Shown here: positions 28,387 to 37,566 of the stretch, piece by piece
Numbering within the stretch: the stretch's first letter is position 1
Layout of the letters: the number at the start of each line of letters is the position of its first letter
Assembly (NCBI RefSeq): GCF_014357575.1
Contig: NZ_JACONW010000007.1
Span: forward strand, 1-64,000
Source of the DNA: Pseudomonas folii
GTDB taxonomy: Bacteria; Pseudomonadota; Gammaproteobacteria; Pseudomonadales; Pseudomonadaceae
Length of the DNA stretch: 64,000 bases
Direction of reading: 5' to 3'
Translations under genes and position numbers: made by a program
Notes under the pieces: model-generated
The model's input: only the letters and a program-made list of their open reading frames with translations
What the model was told of the DNA's origin: nothing
The model's database searches: none

Positions 28387-29372
28387 GCACATTCTGGAGT
28401 CTGTACGTCACCGTCCTGACGTTGGGCACGATATTCGCCCTCACCTGGCTACTGCTCTCGACTCGCAAGGGCCAGCGCGATGACACCACCGAAGAAACCG
28501 TCGGCCACGCCTTCGACGGCATTGAGGAGTACGACAATCCGCTGCCCAAGTGGTGGTTCATGCTGTTTATCGGCACGATTATTTTTGCTCTGGGTTACCT
28601 GGTGCTGTATCCCGGCCTGGGTAACTGGAAAGGTCTCTGGCCGGGCTACGGTTACATGAACACCGAGAAGCAAATCGAGTTCTCCGACGGCCAGACAGGC
28701 TGGACGGCCGTGCATGAATGGGAGAAGGAAATGGCGCGCTCCGAGGCGCGTTTCGGGCCGGTCTACGCCAAGTTTGCGTCGATGCCCATCGAAGAAGTCG
28801 CCAAGGATCCCCAGGCCCTGAAGATGGGTGGCCGCCTGTTTGCGTCCAACTGTTCGGTGTGTCACGGCTCCGACGCCAAAGGCGCTTATGGCTTTCCGAA
28901 CCTGACCGATGCCGACTGGCGTTGGGGCGGCGAGCCGGAAACCATCAAGGCCACGATCATGGGCGGCCGCCACGCTGTGATGCCCGCGTGGGGGGACGCC
29001 CTCCAGGATCAAGGCGTGCGCGACGTCTCGGCGTACGTGCTGACCGCGCTCAGCGGTCGCAAATTACCGGAAGACGCCAAGGCTGATCCGGTGGCCGGGC
29101 AGAAGATATTCGCCACCACCTGCGTCGCCTGCCACGGCCCGGAAGGCAAAGGCATGCAAGTATTGGGAGCACCAGACTTGACTCATCCTGGGGGGTACAT
29201 CTACGGATCCAGCTACGCGCAACTGCAACAAACCATCCGCTACGGTCGTCAGGGTCAGATGCCTGCACAGCAAGCGATTCAGGGCAATGACCGGGTGCAT
29301 ATGCTGGCGGCGTATGTGTATAGCTTGTCGCGGGGGGACAAACCTCAAGAACCTGGGCAGGCTTCAAAATGA
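28383..29372 (+). CDS. ccoP2: cbb3-type oxidase subunit III, di-heme cytochrome c (copy 2)
   Basis: Di-heme cytochrome c of 329 residues with two anchor helices, then CSVCH and CVACH heme motifs. It differs from CcoP1 by a 13-residue insertion (around [13 protein letters not shown]) just outside the second helix on the periplasmic side, where partners donate electrons. Last gene of operon 2; a REP palindrome follows five bases later. Confidence 0.96.
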   Translation: MSTFWSLYVTVLTLGTIFALTWLLLSTRKGQRDDTTEETVGHAFDGIEEYDNPLPKWWFMLFIGTIIFALGYLVLYPGLGNWKGLWPGYGYMNTEKQIEFSDGQTGWTAVHEWEKEMARSEARFGPVYAKFASMPIEEVAKDPQALKMGGRLFASNCSVCHGSDAKGAYGFPNLTDADWRWGGEPETIKATIMGGRHAVMPAWGDALQDQGVRDVSAYVLTALSGRKLPEDAKADPVAGQKIFATTCVACHGPEGKGMQVLGAPDLTHPGGYIYGSSYAQLQQTIRYGRQGQMPAQQAIQGNDRVHMLAAYVYSLSRGDKPQEPGQASK

Positions 29373-29376
29373 ACAG

Positions 29377-29444
29377 GTAGGAGCGAACTTGTTCGCGAGG
29401 CGATATATCTGACACGCCGCCTCGCCAACAAGTTGGCTCCTACC
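29377..29444. repeat. REP palindrome, GTAGGAGC-AACTTGTT-CGCGAGGCG family
   Basis: GTAGGAGCGAACTTGTTCGC and CGCCAACAAGTTGGCTCCTAC arms lie immediately after ccoP2. They may end the operon transcript. Confidence 0.8.
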
Positions 29445-29489
29445 ATGACCGCGTTGCGAACAAAAACCTGCACATCATCTGCACGTCAA

Positions 29490-29503
29490 TTGATCCGAAT
29501 CAG
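29490..29503. promoter_or_regulatory. Anr/FNR box upstream of ccoG
   Basis: TTGATCCGAATCAG matches TTGAT-N4-ATCAA at nine of ten positions. A -10-like CAAGAT at 29526-29531 puts the centre near -41.5 of the inferred start. It supports low-oxygen activation of ccoGHIS separately from ccoNOQP-2. Confidence 0.75.
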
Positions 29504-29631
29504 CACTCTTTACACCTGTTTGCACCAAGATTCGCCGCGACCCACTCACGAAGACTGCAGGCGTATCATTGCCTTCATACCGCCACGCTCCTGACCACAG
29601 AGGCATTTTTCCACTGCCGTGGGACACACCG

Positions 29632-31044
29632 ATGAGCAATAACATTCCGGTCGTCAACGTCACGCCACCGCCTGAAAGCGGTAACCAGACGGTCGACCTC
29701 TACGCCTCGCGGGAAAAGATCTACACCCGCGCGTTCACCGGCCTGTTCCGCAATCTGCGCATGCTCGGCGGCGCCCTGCTGTTCCTGATTTACTTCGGTA
29801 CGGTCTGGCTGAACCGGGGTGGACATCAGGCGGTGTGGTGGAACCTGCCGGAGCGCAAGTTCTACATCTTCGGCGCGACCTTCTGGCCGCAGGATTTCAT
29901 CCTGCTCTCGGGCATCCTCATCGTCAGCGCGTTCGGCCTGTTTTTCATCACGGTCTACGCCGGTCGGGTGTGGTGCGGCTACACCTGCCCGCAAAGTGTC
30001 TGGACATGGATTTTCATGTGGTGCGAAAAGGTCACCGAAGGCGACCGCAACCAGCGCATCAAGCTCGATAAAGCGCCCATGAGCGCGAACAAATTCGGGC
30101 GTAAATTCGCCAAACACAGCCTGTGGCTGTTAATTGGCTTCCTCACCGGGCTGACGTTTGTCGGCTACTTCTCGCCCATTCGCGACCTGATTACAGAATT
30201 GTTCACCGGTCAGGCCGACAGCTGGGCATATTTCTGGGTTGGCTTCTTTACCCTCGCGACTTACGGCAATGCGGGCTGGCTCCGTGAGCAGGTGTGCATT
30301 TACATGTGCCCCTACGCGCGGTTTCAGAGTGTGATGTTCGACAAGGACACCCTGATCGTTTCCTACGACCCACGCCGTGGCGAGAAGCGTGGCCCGCGTA
30401 AAAAAGATCAGGACTACACGGCGCAAGGTCTGGGCGATTGCATCGATTGCACGATGTGCGTGCAGGTCTGCCCCACCGGCATCGACATCCGTGACGGTCT
30501 GCAAGTGGAGTGCATTGGGTGCGCCGCCTGCGTCGACGCCTGTGACAGCATCATGGACAAGATGAACTACCCGCGCGGGTTGATCAGCTACACCACCGAA
30601 CACAATTTATCAGGCCAGGTTACCCACACGTTGCGACCTCGATTGATTGGCTACGCGGCAGTGCTGCTGGTGATGATCGGCCTGCTGGTCTCGGCGTTCT
30701 TCATGCGCTCGCTGGTCGGTTTCGACGTCAGCAAGGACCGCGTGCTGTACCGGGAAAACGCCGAAGGCCGGATCGAAAACGTCTACAGCCTTAAGGTCAT
30801 GAACAAGGACCAGGTGGATCACACCTATGTGCTGGACGCTACGGGCTTGCCGGACCTGAAGTTACAGGGAAGGCGTGAATTCAAAGTGGCGGCCGGGGAT
30901 ATTTTCAGTATGCCGGTGGAGCTGTCCATCGCGCCCGAAAAACTGCCATCAAGCACCAACGAGGTGATTTTCATCCTCAAGGACGCCGACGGCGATGCCC
31001 ATGCCGAGACCAAAAGCCGGTTCATCGGCCCGCAAGTCCGTTAG
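29632..31044 (+). CDS. ccoG: cbb3 oxidase assembly protein CcoG (polyferredoxin)
   Basis: Inner-membrane protein of 470 residues with four to five helices. A CxxxCP pair sits in the membrane region (WCGYTCPQSVW, CIYMCPYARFQ) and two cytoplasmic 4Fe-4S motifs follow (CIDCTMCVQVCPTGIDI, CIGCAACVDACD). A periplasmic Ig-like C-terminal domain follows the last helix. Work on Rhodobacter relatives indicates it reduces Cu(II) to Cu(I) for CuB insertion. The start is the ATG of MSNNIPVVNV; a longer frame would run through the promoter. First gene of ccoGHIS with an Anr box 129-142 bases upstream. Confidence 0.95.
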   Translation: MSNNIPVVNVTPPPESGNQTVDLYASREKIYTRAFTGLFRNLRMLGGALLFLIYFGTVWLNRGGHQAVWWNLPERKFYIFGATFWPQDFILLSGILIVSAFGLFFITVYAGRVWCGYTCPQSVWTWIFMWCEKVTEGDRNQRIKLDKAPMSANKFGRKFAKHSLWLLIGFLTGLTFVGYFSPIRDLITELFTGQADSWAYFWVGFFTLATYGNAGWLREQVCIYMCPYARFQSVMFDKDTLIVSYDPRRGEKRGPRKKDQDYTAQGLGDCIDCTMCVQVCPTGIDIRDGLQVECIGCAACVDACDSIMDKMNYPRGLISYTTEHNLSGQVTHTLRPRLIGYAAVLLVMIGLLVSAFFMRSLVGFDVSKDRVLYRENAEGRIENVYSLKVMNKDQVDHTYVLDATGLPDLKLQGRREFKVAAGDIFSMPVELSIAPEKLPSSTNEVIFILKDADGDAHAETKSRFIGPQVR

Positions 31045-31071
31045 CCACACACTTCGTAAAGAGAAATGCCG

Positions 31072-31611
31072 ATGCCCGTCGCAACCGCCCAAAGCCCATG
31101 GTACAAGCACCTCTGGCCATGGATCCTCATTGGCGTTCTCACCTGTTCGGTGACGCTCTCGCTGACCATGGTGACCATCGCGGTGAATAACCCTGACAAT
31201 CTGGTCAACGACAATTATTACGAAGCGGGCAAAGGCATTAACCGCTCACTGGACCGCGAACTGCTGGCACAGACCCTGAGGTTGCGTGCCAGCCTGCATC
31301 TGGATGAACTGACGGGTGAAGCCGCGCTGCGCCTGACGGGCAACAGCAGGCCGCGGACCCTGGAACTGAACCTGATCTCCCCGACCCAACCGCAGAAGGA
31401 TCGCAAGATCATTCTGATCCAGAGCAACCCGGAGCCTGATCGCTACATCGGGCAACTGACTGATAAAGTCGAAGGGCGTAGGTTTGTCGAGTTGCTGGGC
31501 GTTGAAAACGGCCAGACCTGGCGGCTGTTCGAGGAAGAACAGATCAGCCACGACAAAGACCTTGCACTGGGAGATGAAGCGATTCAGGGTGCGGAAGATT
31601 TGAGGAAGTGA
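31072..31611 (+). CDS. ccoH: cbb3 oxidase assembly protein CcoH (FixH)
   Basis: Single-pass membrane protein of 179 residues (helix at about 10-37) with a periplasmic FixH domain starting NNPDNLVNDNYYEAGKGINRSLDRE. It is required for stable cbb3 assembly in studied bacteria. Two ATGs six bases apart are possible; I choose the second because the AAAGAGA ribosome site is at better distance. Follows ccoG by 27 bases. Confidence 0.92.
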   Translation: MPVATAQSPWYKHLWPWILIGVLTCSVTLSLTMVTIAVNNPDNLVNDNYYEAGKGINRSLDRELLAQTLRLRASLHLDELTGEAALRLTGNSRPRTLELNLISPTQPQKDRKIILIQSNPEPDRYIGQLTDKVEGRRFVELLGVENGQTWRLFEEEQISHDKDLALGDEAIQGAEDLRK

Positions 31612-31686
31612 GCGCACCGCATAATCGCGGCGGGAACTGCCCTGGCGTCCATGGCACCGCGCTGTCGCGCAGCAAACACAGGACCC

Positions 31687-31757
31687 GTAGGAGCTGCCGA
31701 AGGCTGCGATCGCGGTGTATCAGGAGAAATGCATCGCAGCCTTCGGCAGCTCCTACA
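31687..31757. repeat. REP palindrome, GTAGGAGCTGCCGAAGGCTGCGAT family
   Basis: Nearly perfect inverted arms around a short loop. This copy and the one at 50626-50697 are also alike for about 40 bases beyond the right arm (AAATGCATTTCA-TCCAGT, then TTGTTTGATGAG), so the repeated unit is longer than the palindrome. Confidence 0.88.
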
Positions 31758-31798
31758 GAAAATGCATTTCAATCCAGTATTTTGCTGTTGTTTGATGA

Positions 31799-31872
31799 GG
31801 GCGAACTTGTTCGCGAGGCGGTGTGCCTGAATAACCGCGTCAGGCCCTCTCGCCAACAAGTTGGCTCCTACC
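31799..31872. repeat. REP palindrome, GCGAACTTGTTCGCGAGGCG family
   Basis: Second REP in the ccoH-ccoI gap, related to 29377-29444 and 38956-39029. The pair of REPs makes the 286-base gap inside an operon that is usually compact. Confidence 0.8.
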
Positions 31873-31897
31873 GTTGTTTTGCTGCGACCCAAAGACC

Positions 31898-34360
31898 ATG
31901 ACCACACCCACCCCCTGCTACCACTGCGCCCTGCCCGTCCCGTCGGGCAGTCGCTTTACCGCCGTCGTGCTCGGGGAAACCCGGGCGATGTGCTGTCCGG
32001 GGTGTCAGGCCGTGGCTGAGTCTATCGTCGCTGGCGGGCTGGAAAGTTATTACAGCCATCGCGGCCAGGCGTCGGCCAACCCTGAAACCCTGCCCATGCA
32101 ACTGCCGGATGAACTGGCGCTGTACGACCGTGCCGATGTGCAACATCCGTTTGTTCGCCATCAGGGCGAGCTGGCAGACACGATATTGTTAATGGAAGGC
32201 ATCAGTTGCGCGGCATGTGGCTGGCTCATCGAGCGTCACTTGCGGGCGTTGCCTGCGGTGGCTGAAGCACGCTTGAACCTGTCCAACCATCGATTGCATG
32301 TCAATTGGTCCGACAGCCAGATGCCCTTGAGTGAGCTGCTCGGCCAATTGCGCCGCATCGGCTACGTTGCCCATCCTTATCAGGCTGACCGGGCTGCGGC
32401 ACAACTGGCCGATGAAAATCGTCTGGCGCTGCGCCAGCTTGGCGTGGCGGGTTTGCTTTGGTTTCAGGCGATGATGGCGACCATGGCCACCTGGCCGGAA
32501 TTCAACATTGATCTCAGCCCGGACATGCATACCATCCTGCGCTGGGTCGCGATGTTTCTGACGACCCCCATCGTCTTTTACAGTTGCGCGCCATTCTTTC
32601 GTGGGGCTCTACGCGACCTGCGCACCCGCCACCTGACCATGGACGTTTCCGTGTCACTGGCCATCGGCGGTGCTTATGTCGCAGGCATCTGGACAGCAGT
32701 CACCGGTAACGGCGAACTGTATTTCGACGCCGTGGGCATGTTCGCCCTGTTCCTGCTGGCTGGTCGCTATCTGGAACGCCGTGCCCGGGAACGCACTGCT
32801 GCGGCCACTGCACAACTGGTCAATCTGCTGCCTGCGTCCTGCCTGCGTCTCGATGAACAGGGTCAGACTGAACGGATTCTGCTCAGCGAACTGCGACTGG
32901 GCGATCAGGTTCTGGTGCAGCCCGGCACCGTGCTGCCCGCCGACGGCAAAGTCATCGAAGGCCGGTCAAGCATCGATGAGTCGCTACTGACCGGTGAATA
33001 CCTGCCCCAGCCGCGAAACTCCGGCGATTCAGTCACAGCGGGCACTTTGAACGTTGAAAGTGTGCTCACGGTGGAAGTCCTGGCGCTGGGCCATGAAACC
33101 CGCCTGTCAGCCATTGTTCGTCTGCTCGACAGGGCACAGACAGAAAAACCCCGACTGGCGGAAATCGCTGATCGGGCAGCGCAGTGGTTCCTGTTGCTTT
33201 CACTGCTGGCGGCGGTGGTTATCGGCGTTGTCTGGTGGCAGATCGATTCGTCTCGAGCCTTCTGGATCGTCCTTGCGATGCTGGTCGCTACCTGCCCGTG
33301 CGCCCTCTCCCTCGCGACCCCGACAGCGCTTACCGCCGCCACCGGCACGCTGCACACACTCGGTTTGTTATTGACCCGCGGCCATGTGCTGGAGGGGCTC
33401 AACCAGATCGACACGGTGATTTTCGACAAGACCGGCACCCTGACCGAAGGACGACTCGCCCTGCGCAGCATCAAACCGCTGGGCGAACTGGACGCCGACG
33501 CTTGCCTGAGCCTCGCCGCCGCGCTGGAAAACCGCTCGGAGCATCCGATCGCAAAAGCGTTCGGCCGTGCGCCAATCGCTGCCGAGGACGTCTTCAACCA
33601 AACCGGGCTGGGCCTTGAGGGAATCGTCAACGGTCATGCGTTACGGATCGGACAACCGGCCTTTGTCTGCGCCTTGAGTGGCTGTGACCTTCCCCCCGTG
33701 CCGGAACACACCGGGCAGCATCTGTTACTGGGCGACCGCCACGGGCCGCTGGCCTGGTTCATCCTTGATGATCGCCTGCGTGAAGACGCCCACGAGCTGC
33801 TGCAAGCCTGCAAAGCGCGTGGCTGGAAAACCCTGCTGCTGTCCGGTGACAGCTCGCCGATGGTTGCTCAGGTTGCCGCCGAACTGGGCATCGACGATGC
33901 CCGTGGCGGTCTGCGCCCTGACGACAAGCTCGCGGTGCTGCAAGCATTACATCGCCAGGGTCGCAAGGTGCTGATGCTTGGCGACGGCGTGAATGACGTG
34001 CCGGTACTGGCGGCTGCCGATATCAGTGTCGCCATGGGCTCGGCCACTGATCTGGCGAAGACCAGTGCGGACGCGGTGTTGCTGTCCAATAACTTGCGGG
34101 CGCTGGTTCAGGCCTTTGCCCTGGCGCGTCGGACTCGCCGGGTAATCATCGAAAACCTGCTCTGGGCCGGGCTGTACAATGGCCTCATGCTGCCGTTCGC
34201 GGCGCTGGGCTGGATCACTCCAATCTGGGCTGCCGTGGGCATGTCCGTCAGTTCGTTGACCGTGGTCCTCAACGCCCTGCGCCTGACCCGCACGCCGTCT
34301 ACCAATGCCCCTCATCGGCAGCCAGCTCCGGAGGCTTCATGCCAGCGCTCTACATCATGA
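31898..34360 (+). CDS. ccoI: Cu+-translocating P1B-type ATPase CcoI (FixI)
   Basis: Inner-membrane copper exporter (820 residues) that supplies copper for the cbb3 active site. The N-terminus has cysteine pairs (CYHCALP, CCPGCQAV) and a heavy-metal domain with GISCAACGW. The membrane metal site is CPC (ATCPCALSLATPTAL), phosphorylation is at DKTGTLTEG and the hinge is GDGVNDVPVL. The start is the ATG of MTTPTPCYHC; an upstream Met reads into REP DNA. Overlaps ccoS by 22 bases. Confidence 0.96.
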   Translation: MTTPTPCYHCALPVPSGSRFTAVVLGETRAMCCPGCQAVAESIVAGGLESYYSHRGQASANPETLPMQLPDELALYDRADVQHPFVRHQGELADTILLMEGISCAACGWLIERHLRALPAVAEARLNLSNHRLHVNWSDSQMPLSELLGQLRRIGYVAHPYQADRAAAQLADENRLALRQLGVAGLLWFQAMMATMATWPEFNIDLSPDMHTILRWVAMFLTTPIVFYSCAPFFRGALRDLRTRHLTMDVSVSLAIGGAYVAGIWTAVTGNGELYFDAVGMFALFLLAGRYLERRARERTAAATAQLVNLLPASCLRLDEQGQTERILLSELRLGDQVLVQPGTVLPADGKVIEGRSSIDESLLTGEYLPQPRNSGDSVTAGTLNVESVLTVEVLALGHETRLSAIVRLLDRAQTEKPRLAEIADRAAQWFLLLSLLAAVVIGVVWWQIDSSRAFWIVLAMLVATCPCALSLATPTALTAATGTLHTLGLLLTRGHVLEGLNQIDTVIFDKTGTLTEGRLALRSIKPLGELDADACLSLAAALENRSEHPIAKAFGRAPIAAEDVFNQTGLGLEGIVNGHALRIGQPAFVCALSGCDLPPVPEHTGQHLLLGDRHGPLAWFILDDRLREDAHELLQACKARGWKTLLLSGDSSPMVAQVAAELGIDDARGGLRPDDKLAVLQALHRQGRKVLMLGDGVNDVPVLAAADISVAMGSATDLAKTSADAVLLSNNLRALVQAFALARRTRRVIIENLLWAGLYNGLMLPFAALGWITPIWAAVGMSVSSLTVVLNALRLTRTPSTNAPHRQPAPEASCQRSTS

Positions 34361-34536
34361 TGCCGGCGGCGTTGCTGCTGGTTGGCGTGGCGATCTACAT
34401 TTTCTTCTGGGCCGTGGACAGCGGCCAGTACGACGACATGGAAGGCCCCGCTCACAGCATTCTTTTTGATGAGCAGGACCCGAAGCATCAGGCGGCGGTG
34501 GATGAGGTTGCGGGCAGGAAAAAAGATGACGTTTGA
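34339..34536 (+). CDS. ccoS: cbb3 oxidase maturation protein CcoS
   Basis: 65-residue membrane protein with one helix (AALLLVGVAIYIFFWAVDSGQ), then the family segment QYDDMEGPAHSILFDEQ. It is needed for cofactor insertion into CcoN in studied bacteria. It overlaps the end of ccoI by 22 bases, so it is translated from the same transcript. Confidence 0.94.
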   Translation: MPALYIMMPAALLLVGVAIYIFFWAVDSGQYDDMEGPAHSILFDEQDPKHQAAVDEVAGRKKDDV

Positions 34537-34560
34537 GCGAGTTTATAGGGCGGTGCTTTT

Positions 34561-34663
34561 GTGGGAGGCGGTGCTTGGTCTGGGCGGCATTCCGACGATA
34601 GGAGCGACGCGATCCAAAGTGAACCGCGTCCAGCCTTATCGCGGGCAAGCACCGCTCCCACAT
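34561..34663. repeat. Degenerate REP palindrome, GCGGTGCTTG family
   Basis: GTGGGAGGCGGTGCTTG on the left and CAAGCACCGCTCCCAC on the right with a diverged middle. Family of 4156-4245. Confidence 0.7.
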
Positions 34664-34698
34664 GGGCTGGCGGTATGTCTGTTAGAGCGAGGCTGCTC

Positions 34699-35382
34699 AT
34701 GACTGACCTCGCCCCCCTCCTGATCTCAGCCCTGATCCTCGGCCTGCTCGGCGGCGGCCACTGCCTGGGCATGTGCGGCGGGTTGATGGGGGCGCTGACG
34801 CTGGCGATTCCCAAGGAGCAACGCAGCCGACGTTTCCGGCTGCTGCTGGCCTACAACATCGGACGGATCTTGAGTTACACCTGCGCCGGTCTGCTGATCG
34901 GCCTCGCAGGCTGGGCCGTAGCCAATAGCCCTGGGGCAATGGCCCTGCGAGTCATCGCGGCACTGCTACTGATCACCATGGGCCTGTATCTGGCCGGATG
35001 GTGGAGCGGTCTGACTCGTATCGAAAGCCTGGGCCGCGGGTTGTGGCGCTACATCCAGCCACTGGCAAGTCGTTTGCTGCCAGTGTCGAGTCTGCCACGG
35101 GCCTTATTGCTGGGCGCGCTGTGGGGCTGGCTGCCGTGTGGACTGGTTTACAGCACGCTGCTCTGGTCGGCGAGCCAGGGTAATGCCGTCGACAGCGCCC
35201 TGCTGATGCTGGCTTTCGGCATTGGCACCTGCCCGGTGCTGTTGGCCACAGGACTTGCGGCGGAGCGCATCACCGCGTTGCTGCGTCAGCGTGGCGTACG
35301 CATGGCGGGTGGCCTGCTGGTAATTGTCTTCGGACTCTGGACCCTGCCTGGCCCGCATCAGCACTGGTTGATGGGCCATTGA
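34699..35382 (+). CDS. TauE/SafE-like (DsbD-type) membrane protein of the cco cluster
   Basis: Inner-membrane protein of 227 residues with six helices. The first holds GLLGGGHCLGMCGGLMGALTLA, the paired cysteines of the UreH/DsbD_2 family, and another CP pair lies in GIGTCPVLLA. Members beside cco genes are implicated in copper or redox steps of oxidase assembly; the exact role is not known. The start is the ATG of MTDLAPLLIS; 46 upstream residues in frame are translated REP DNA and rejected. Its stop codon lies inside the Anr box of hemN. Confidence 0.88.
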   Translation: MTDLAPLLISALILGLLGGGHCLGMCGGLMGALTLAIPKEQRSRRFRLLLAYNIGRILSYTCAGLLIGLAGWAVANSPGAMALRVIAALLLITMGLYLAGWWSGLTRIESLGRGLWRYIQPLASRLLPVSSLPRALLLGALWGWLPCGLVYSTLLWSASQGNAVDSALLMLAFGIGTCPVLLATGLAAERITALLRQRGVRMAGGLLVIVFGLWTLPGPHQHWLMGH

Positions 35383-35392
35383 CCCATATCAA
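35379..35392. promoter_or_regulatory. Anr/FNR box upstream of hemN
   Basis: TTGACCCATATCAA matches TTGAT-N4-ATCAA at nine of ten positions. It overlaps the TGA of the upstream gene. TAGACT at 35414-35419 is a -10 at the right distance (centre near -41), giving an inferred start about 30 bases before the ATG. Confidence 0.8.
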
Positions 35393-35454
35393 AGGATCGA
35401 GAGCGCGTTTCTCTAGACTGACCGACACTGCCAGCCTACCCAGGGAACGCCCAC

Positions 35455-36837
35455 ATGCTCGACGCTATCCGTTGGGATTCTGATCTGATTCGCCGCTACG
35501 ATCTGGCGGGACCACGCTACACCTCCTACCCCACAGCGGTGCAATTTCACACACAGGTCGGCGCTTTCGACTTCCTGCATGCACTTCGCGACAGCCGCAA
35601 GGCAATCCGCCCGCTGTCGCTCTATGTGCATATCCCGTTCTGCGCCAACATTTGTTACTACTGTGCCTGCAACAAAGTCATCACCAAGGATCGCGGTCGC
35701 GCTCAGGTTTATCTGCAAAGGCTTGAGCATGAAATCCAGATGATCGCCAGCCACCTTGATCCTGGTCAGGTGGTCGAACAACTGCATTTTGGCGGTGGTA
35801 CACCAACCTTTCTCAGCCATGACGAACTGCGCCAATTGATGGGCCATCTGCGCCAGCACTTCAATATGCTGGATGACGACTCCGGCGACTACGGGATTGA
35901 AATTGACCCGCGCGAGGCTGACTGGTCGACCATGGGGTTGCTGCGCGAACTGGGCTTCAACCGGGTCAGCCTCGGGGTGCAGGATCTGGACCCGCAGGTA
36001 CAGCGGGCGGTCAATCGCCTGCAAAGTCTGGAAGAAACCCAGGCGATTATTGATGCCGCACGGACCTTGCAGTTTCGGTCGATCAACATCGACCTGATCT
36101 ACGGCCTGCCCAAACAGACGCCGCAGGGCTTTGCCGACACCGTGGACGAAATCATTACCCTGCAACCCGACCGGTTGTCAGTGTTCAATTACGCGCACCT
36201 GCCCGAGCGCTTCATGCCGCAACGGCGAATCGACAGCAGCGATCTGCCAACGCCGGAAGCCAAGCTGCAGATGCTGGAACACACCATCGAGCAACTGACC
36301 AAAGCCGGATACCGCTATATCGGCATGGATCACTTCGCCCTGCCCGATGATGAACTGGCCATTGCGCAGGAGGAATTGACCCTGCAACGCAACTTCCAGG
36401 GCTACACCACCCACGGCCACTGCGACCTGATTGGCATGGGGGTTTCAGCGATCAGTCAGATTGGTGATCTGTACAGCCAGAACAGCAACGACCTGGCCGA
36501 CTATCAAAACCAGCTGGCGAGCGACCAACTGGCGACCAAGCGCGGCCTCGTCTGCAATCAGGACGATCGCCTGCGCAGAGCGGTGATTCAGCAATTGATC
36601 TGCCATTTCAGCCTGGATTTCGCCGATATCGAAACCCGGTTCGATATCGACTTTCGAACTTGTTTCAGCGCGTTGTGGCCGCAACTCGCCAGCATGGCTA
36701 ACGACGGGCTGATCAGCCTGAAATCCACAGGCATCGAGGTGCTGCCCGCGGGCCGATTGCTGGTGCGATCAGTGTGTATGGTGTTCGATGCTTACCTGAC
36801 CCAGCAGAATCGCCAGCGTTTTTCACGGGTGATATGA
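35455..36837 (+). CDS. hemN: Oxygen-independent coproporphyrinogen III oxidase HemN
   Basis: Radical SAM enzyme (460 residues) that makes protoporphyrinogen IX without oxygen, supplying heme for the cbb3 oxidases under microaerobic growth. The 4Fe-4S motif is C63-N3-C67-N2-C70 followed by C72 (FCANICYYCACN), and the SAM GGGTPTFLS segment and C-terminal HemN domain are present. Its own Anr box lies 62-75 bases upstream. Monocistronic, followed by a REP palindrome. Confidence 0.97.
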   Translation: MLDAIRWDSDLIRRYDLAGPRYTSYPTAVQFHTQVGAFDFLHALRDSRKAIRPLSLYVHIPFCANICYYCACNKVITKDRGRAQVYLQRLEHEIQMIASHLDPGQVVEQLHFGGGTPTFLSHDELRQLMGHLRQHFNMLDDDSGDYGIEIDPREADWSTMGLLRELGFNRVSLGVQDLDPQVQRAVNRLQSLEETQAIIDAARTLQFRSINIDLIYGLPKQTPQGFADTVDEIITLQPDRLSVFNYAHLPERFMPQRRIDSSDLPTPEAKLQMLEHTIEQLTKAGYRYIGMDHFALPDDELAIAQEELTLQRNFQGYTTHGHCDLIGMGVSAISQIGDLYSQNSNDLADYQNQLASDQLATKRGLVCNQDDRLRRAVIQQLICHFSLDFADIETRFDIDFRTCFSALWPQLASMANDGLISLKSTGIEVLPAGRLLVRSVCMVFDAYLTQQNRQRFSRVI

Positions 36838-36850
36838 GCGGCGCTGACCT

Positions 36851-36923
36851 GTAGGAGCTGCCGAAGGCTGCGATGGCGGTGTGTCAGAAGGATCGCTTTC
36901 GCAGCCTTCGGCAGCTCATACAG
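36851..36923. repeat. REP palindrome, GTAGGAGCTGCCGAAGGCTGCGA family
   Basis: Inverted arms with one mismatch (CATAC in place of CCTAC), between convergent hemN and the unknown gene at 36938. Confidence 0.85.
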
Positions 36924-36937
36924 GATGGGCCGCTCGC

Positions 36938-37414
36938 TTACATTTTGGCCAGCATCAGCATGCTGGCTTTGGCCTTGTCGGCTGACTTCAGCTGCAACGC
37001 GTTCATGACATTGGATAGATCGCTGGCGGAGGTACTGATCTGGCGCTGATAAATCGCCGAAACGGTCTGCAGGGCAGCCGCCTTGGCTTGGCGCATGTCA
37101 GGGCTGAGGGACTTGTCGTTTATCGTCTTTTGCAACTCGGTATTCGATTGCTCCAGCCTTTTCTGGGTGTCACGCAACGAGATGAGGACCTTCTGCACCG
37201 AGTCCGGCAAACCACTTTGCTTGATATCAGCATTGGTCGAGCCCGTTAACGCCGCACGCGCCAGACCAGCCGGGGAAAGGTTGACCTCCACGCTCTGCGA
37301 GGCCTGCGCGGTGGACGTGCTCTGTGGCGCGGCCTTTTCGGCAGCGCTTTTCTGCGCAGCGGCATTGGATGCCAGAAAAGCCCGACTGATGGCGGTAAGC
37401 GCGGATGACCACAT
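36938..37414 (-). CDS. Conserved-looking hypothetical protein between hemN and anr
   Basis: Unrecognised protein of 158 residues. An Ala/Gln/Ser-rich N-terminal half (about 1-45) leads to a helical half with heptad-like SVQKVLISLRDTQKRLEQSNTELQKTI (about 72-98) and a Met-rich end (KASMLMLAKM). There is no signal peptide and no enzyme motif. It reads away from anr (starts 152 bases apart) and toward hemN. Nothing shows a link to oxygen control other than position. Codon use looks normal, so I take it as a real gene. Confidence 0.65.
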   Translation of the reverse strand: MWSSALTAISRAFLASNAAAQKSAAEKAAPQSTSTAQASQSVEVNLSPAGLARAALTGSTNADIKQSGLPDSVQKVLISLRDTQKRLEQSNTELQKTINDKSLSPDMRQAKAAALQTVSAIYQRQISTSASDLSNVMNALQLKSADKAKASMLMLAKM

Positions 37415-37566
37415 GAGCGGCGACCTGTTTGATAAGGCGGATTAGCCAGAACTATCGACCAAAGCACGCAAAGCTTGATAGCCACTCGACGGCTCGTCGC
37501 TGGCCTGAACAGTCCCCGGTGAGTTACCCTTATGACTTATGTGTGATTACCACAAGGAATAAAGTG

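Noticed and set aside
37475..37488. TTGATAGCCACTCG upstream of anr as an autoregulatory Anr box
   Set aside because: Only the left half-site fits; the right half (ACTCG) shares too little with ATCAA.
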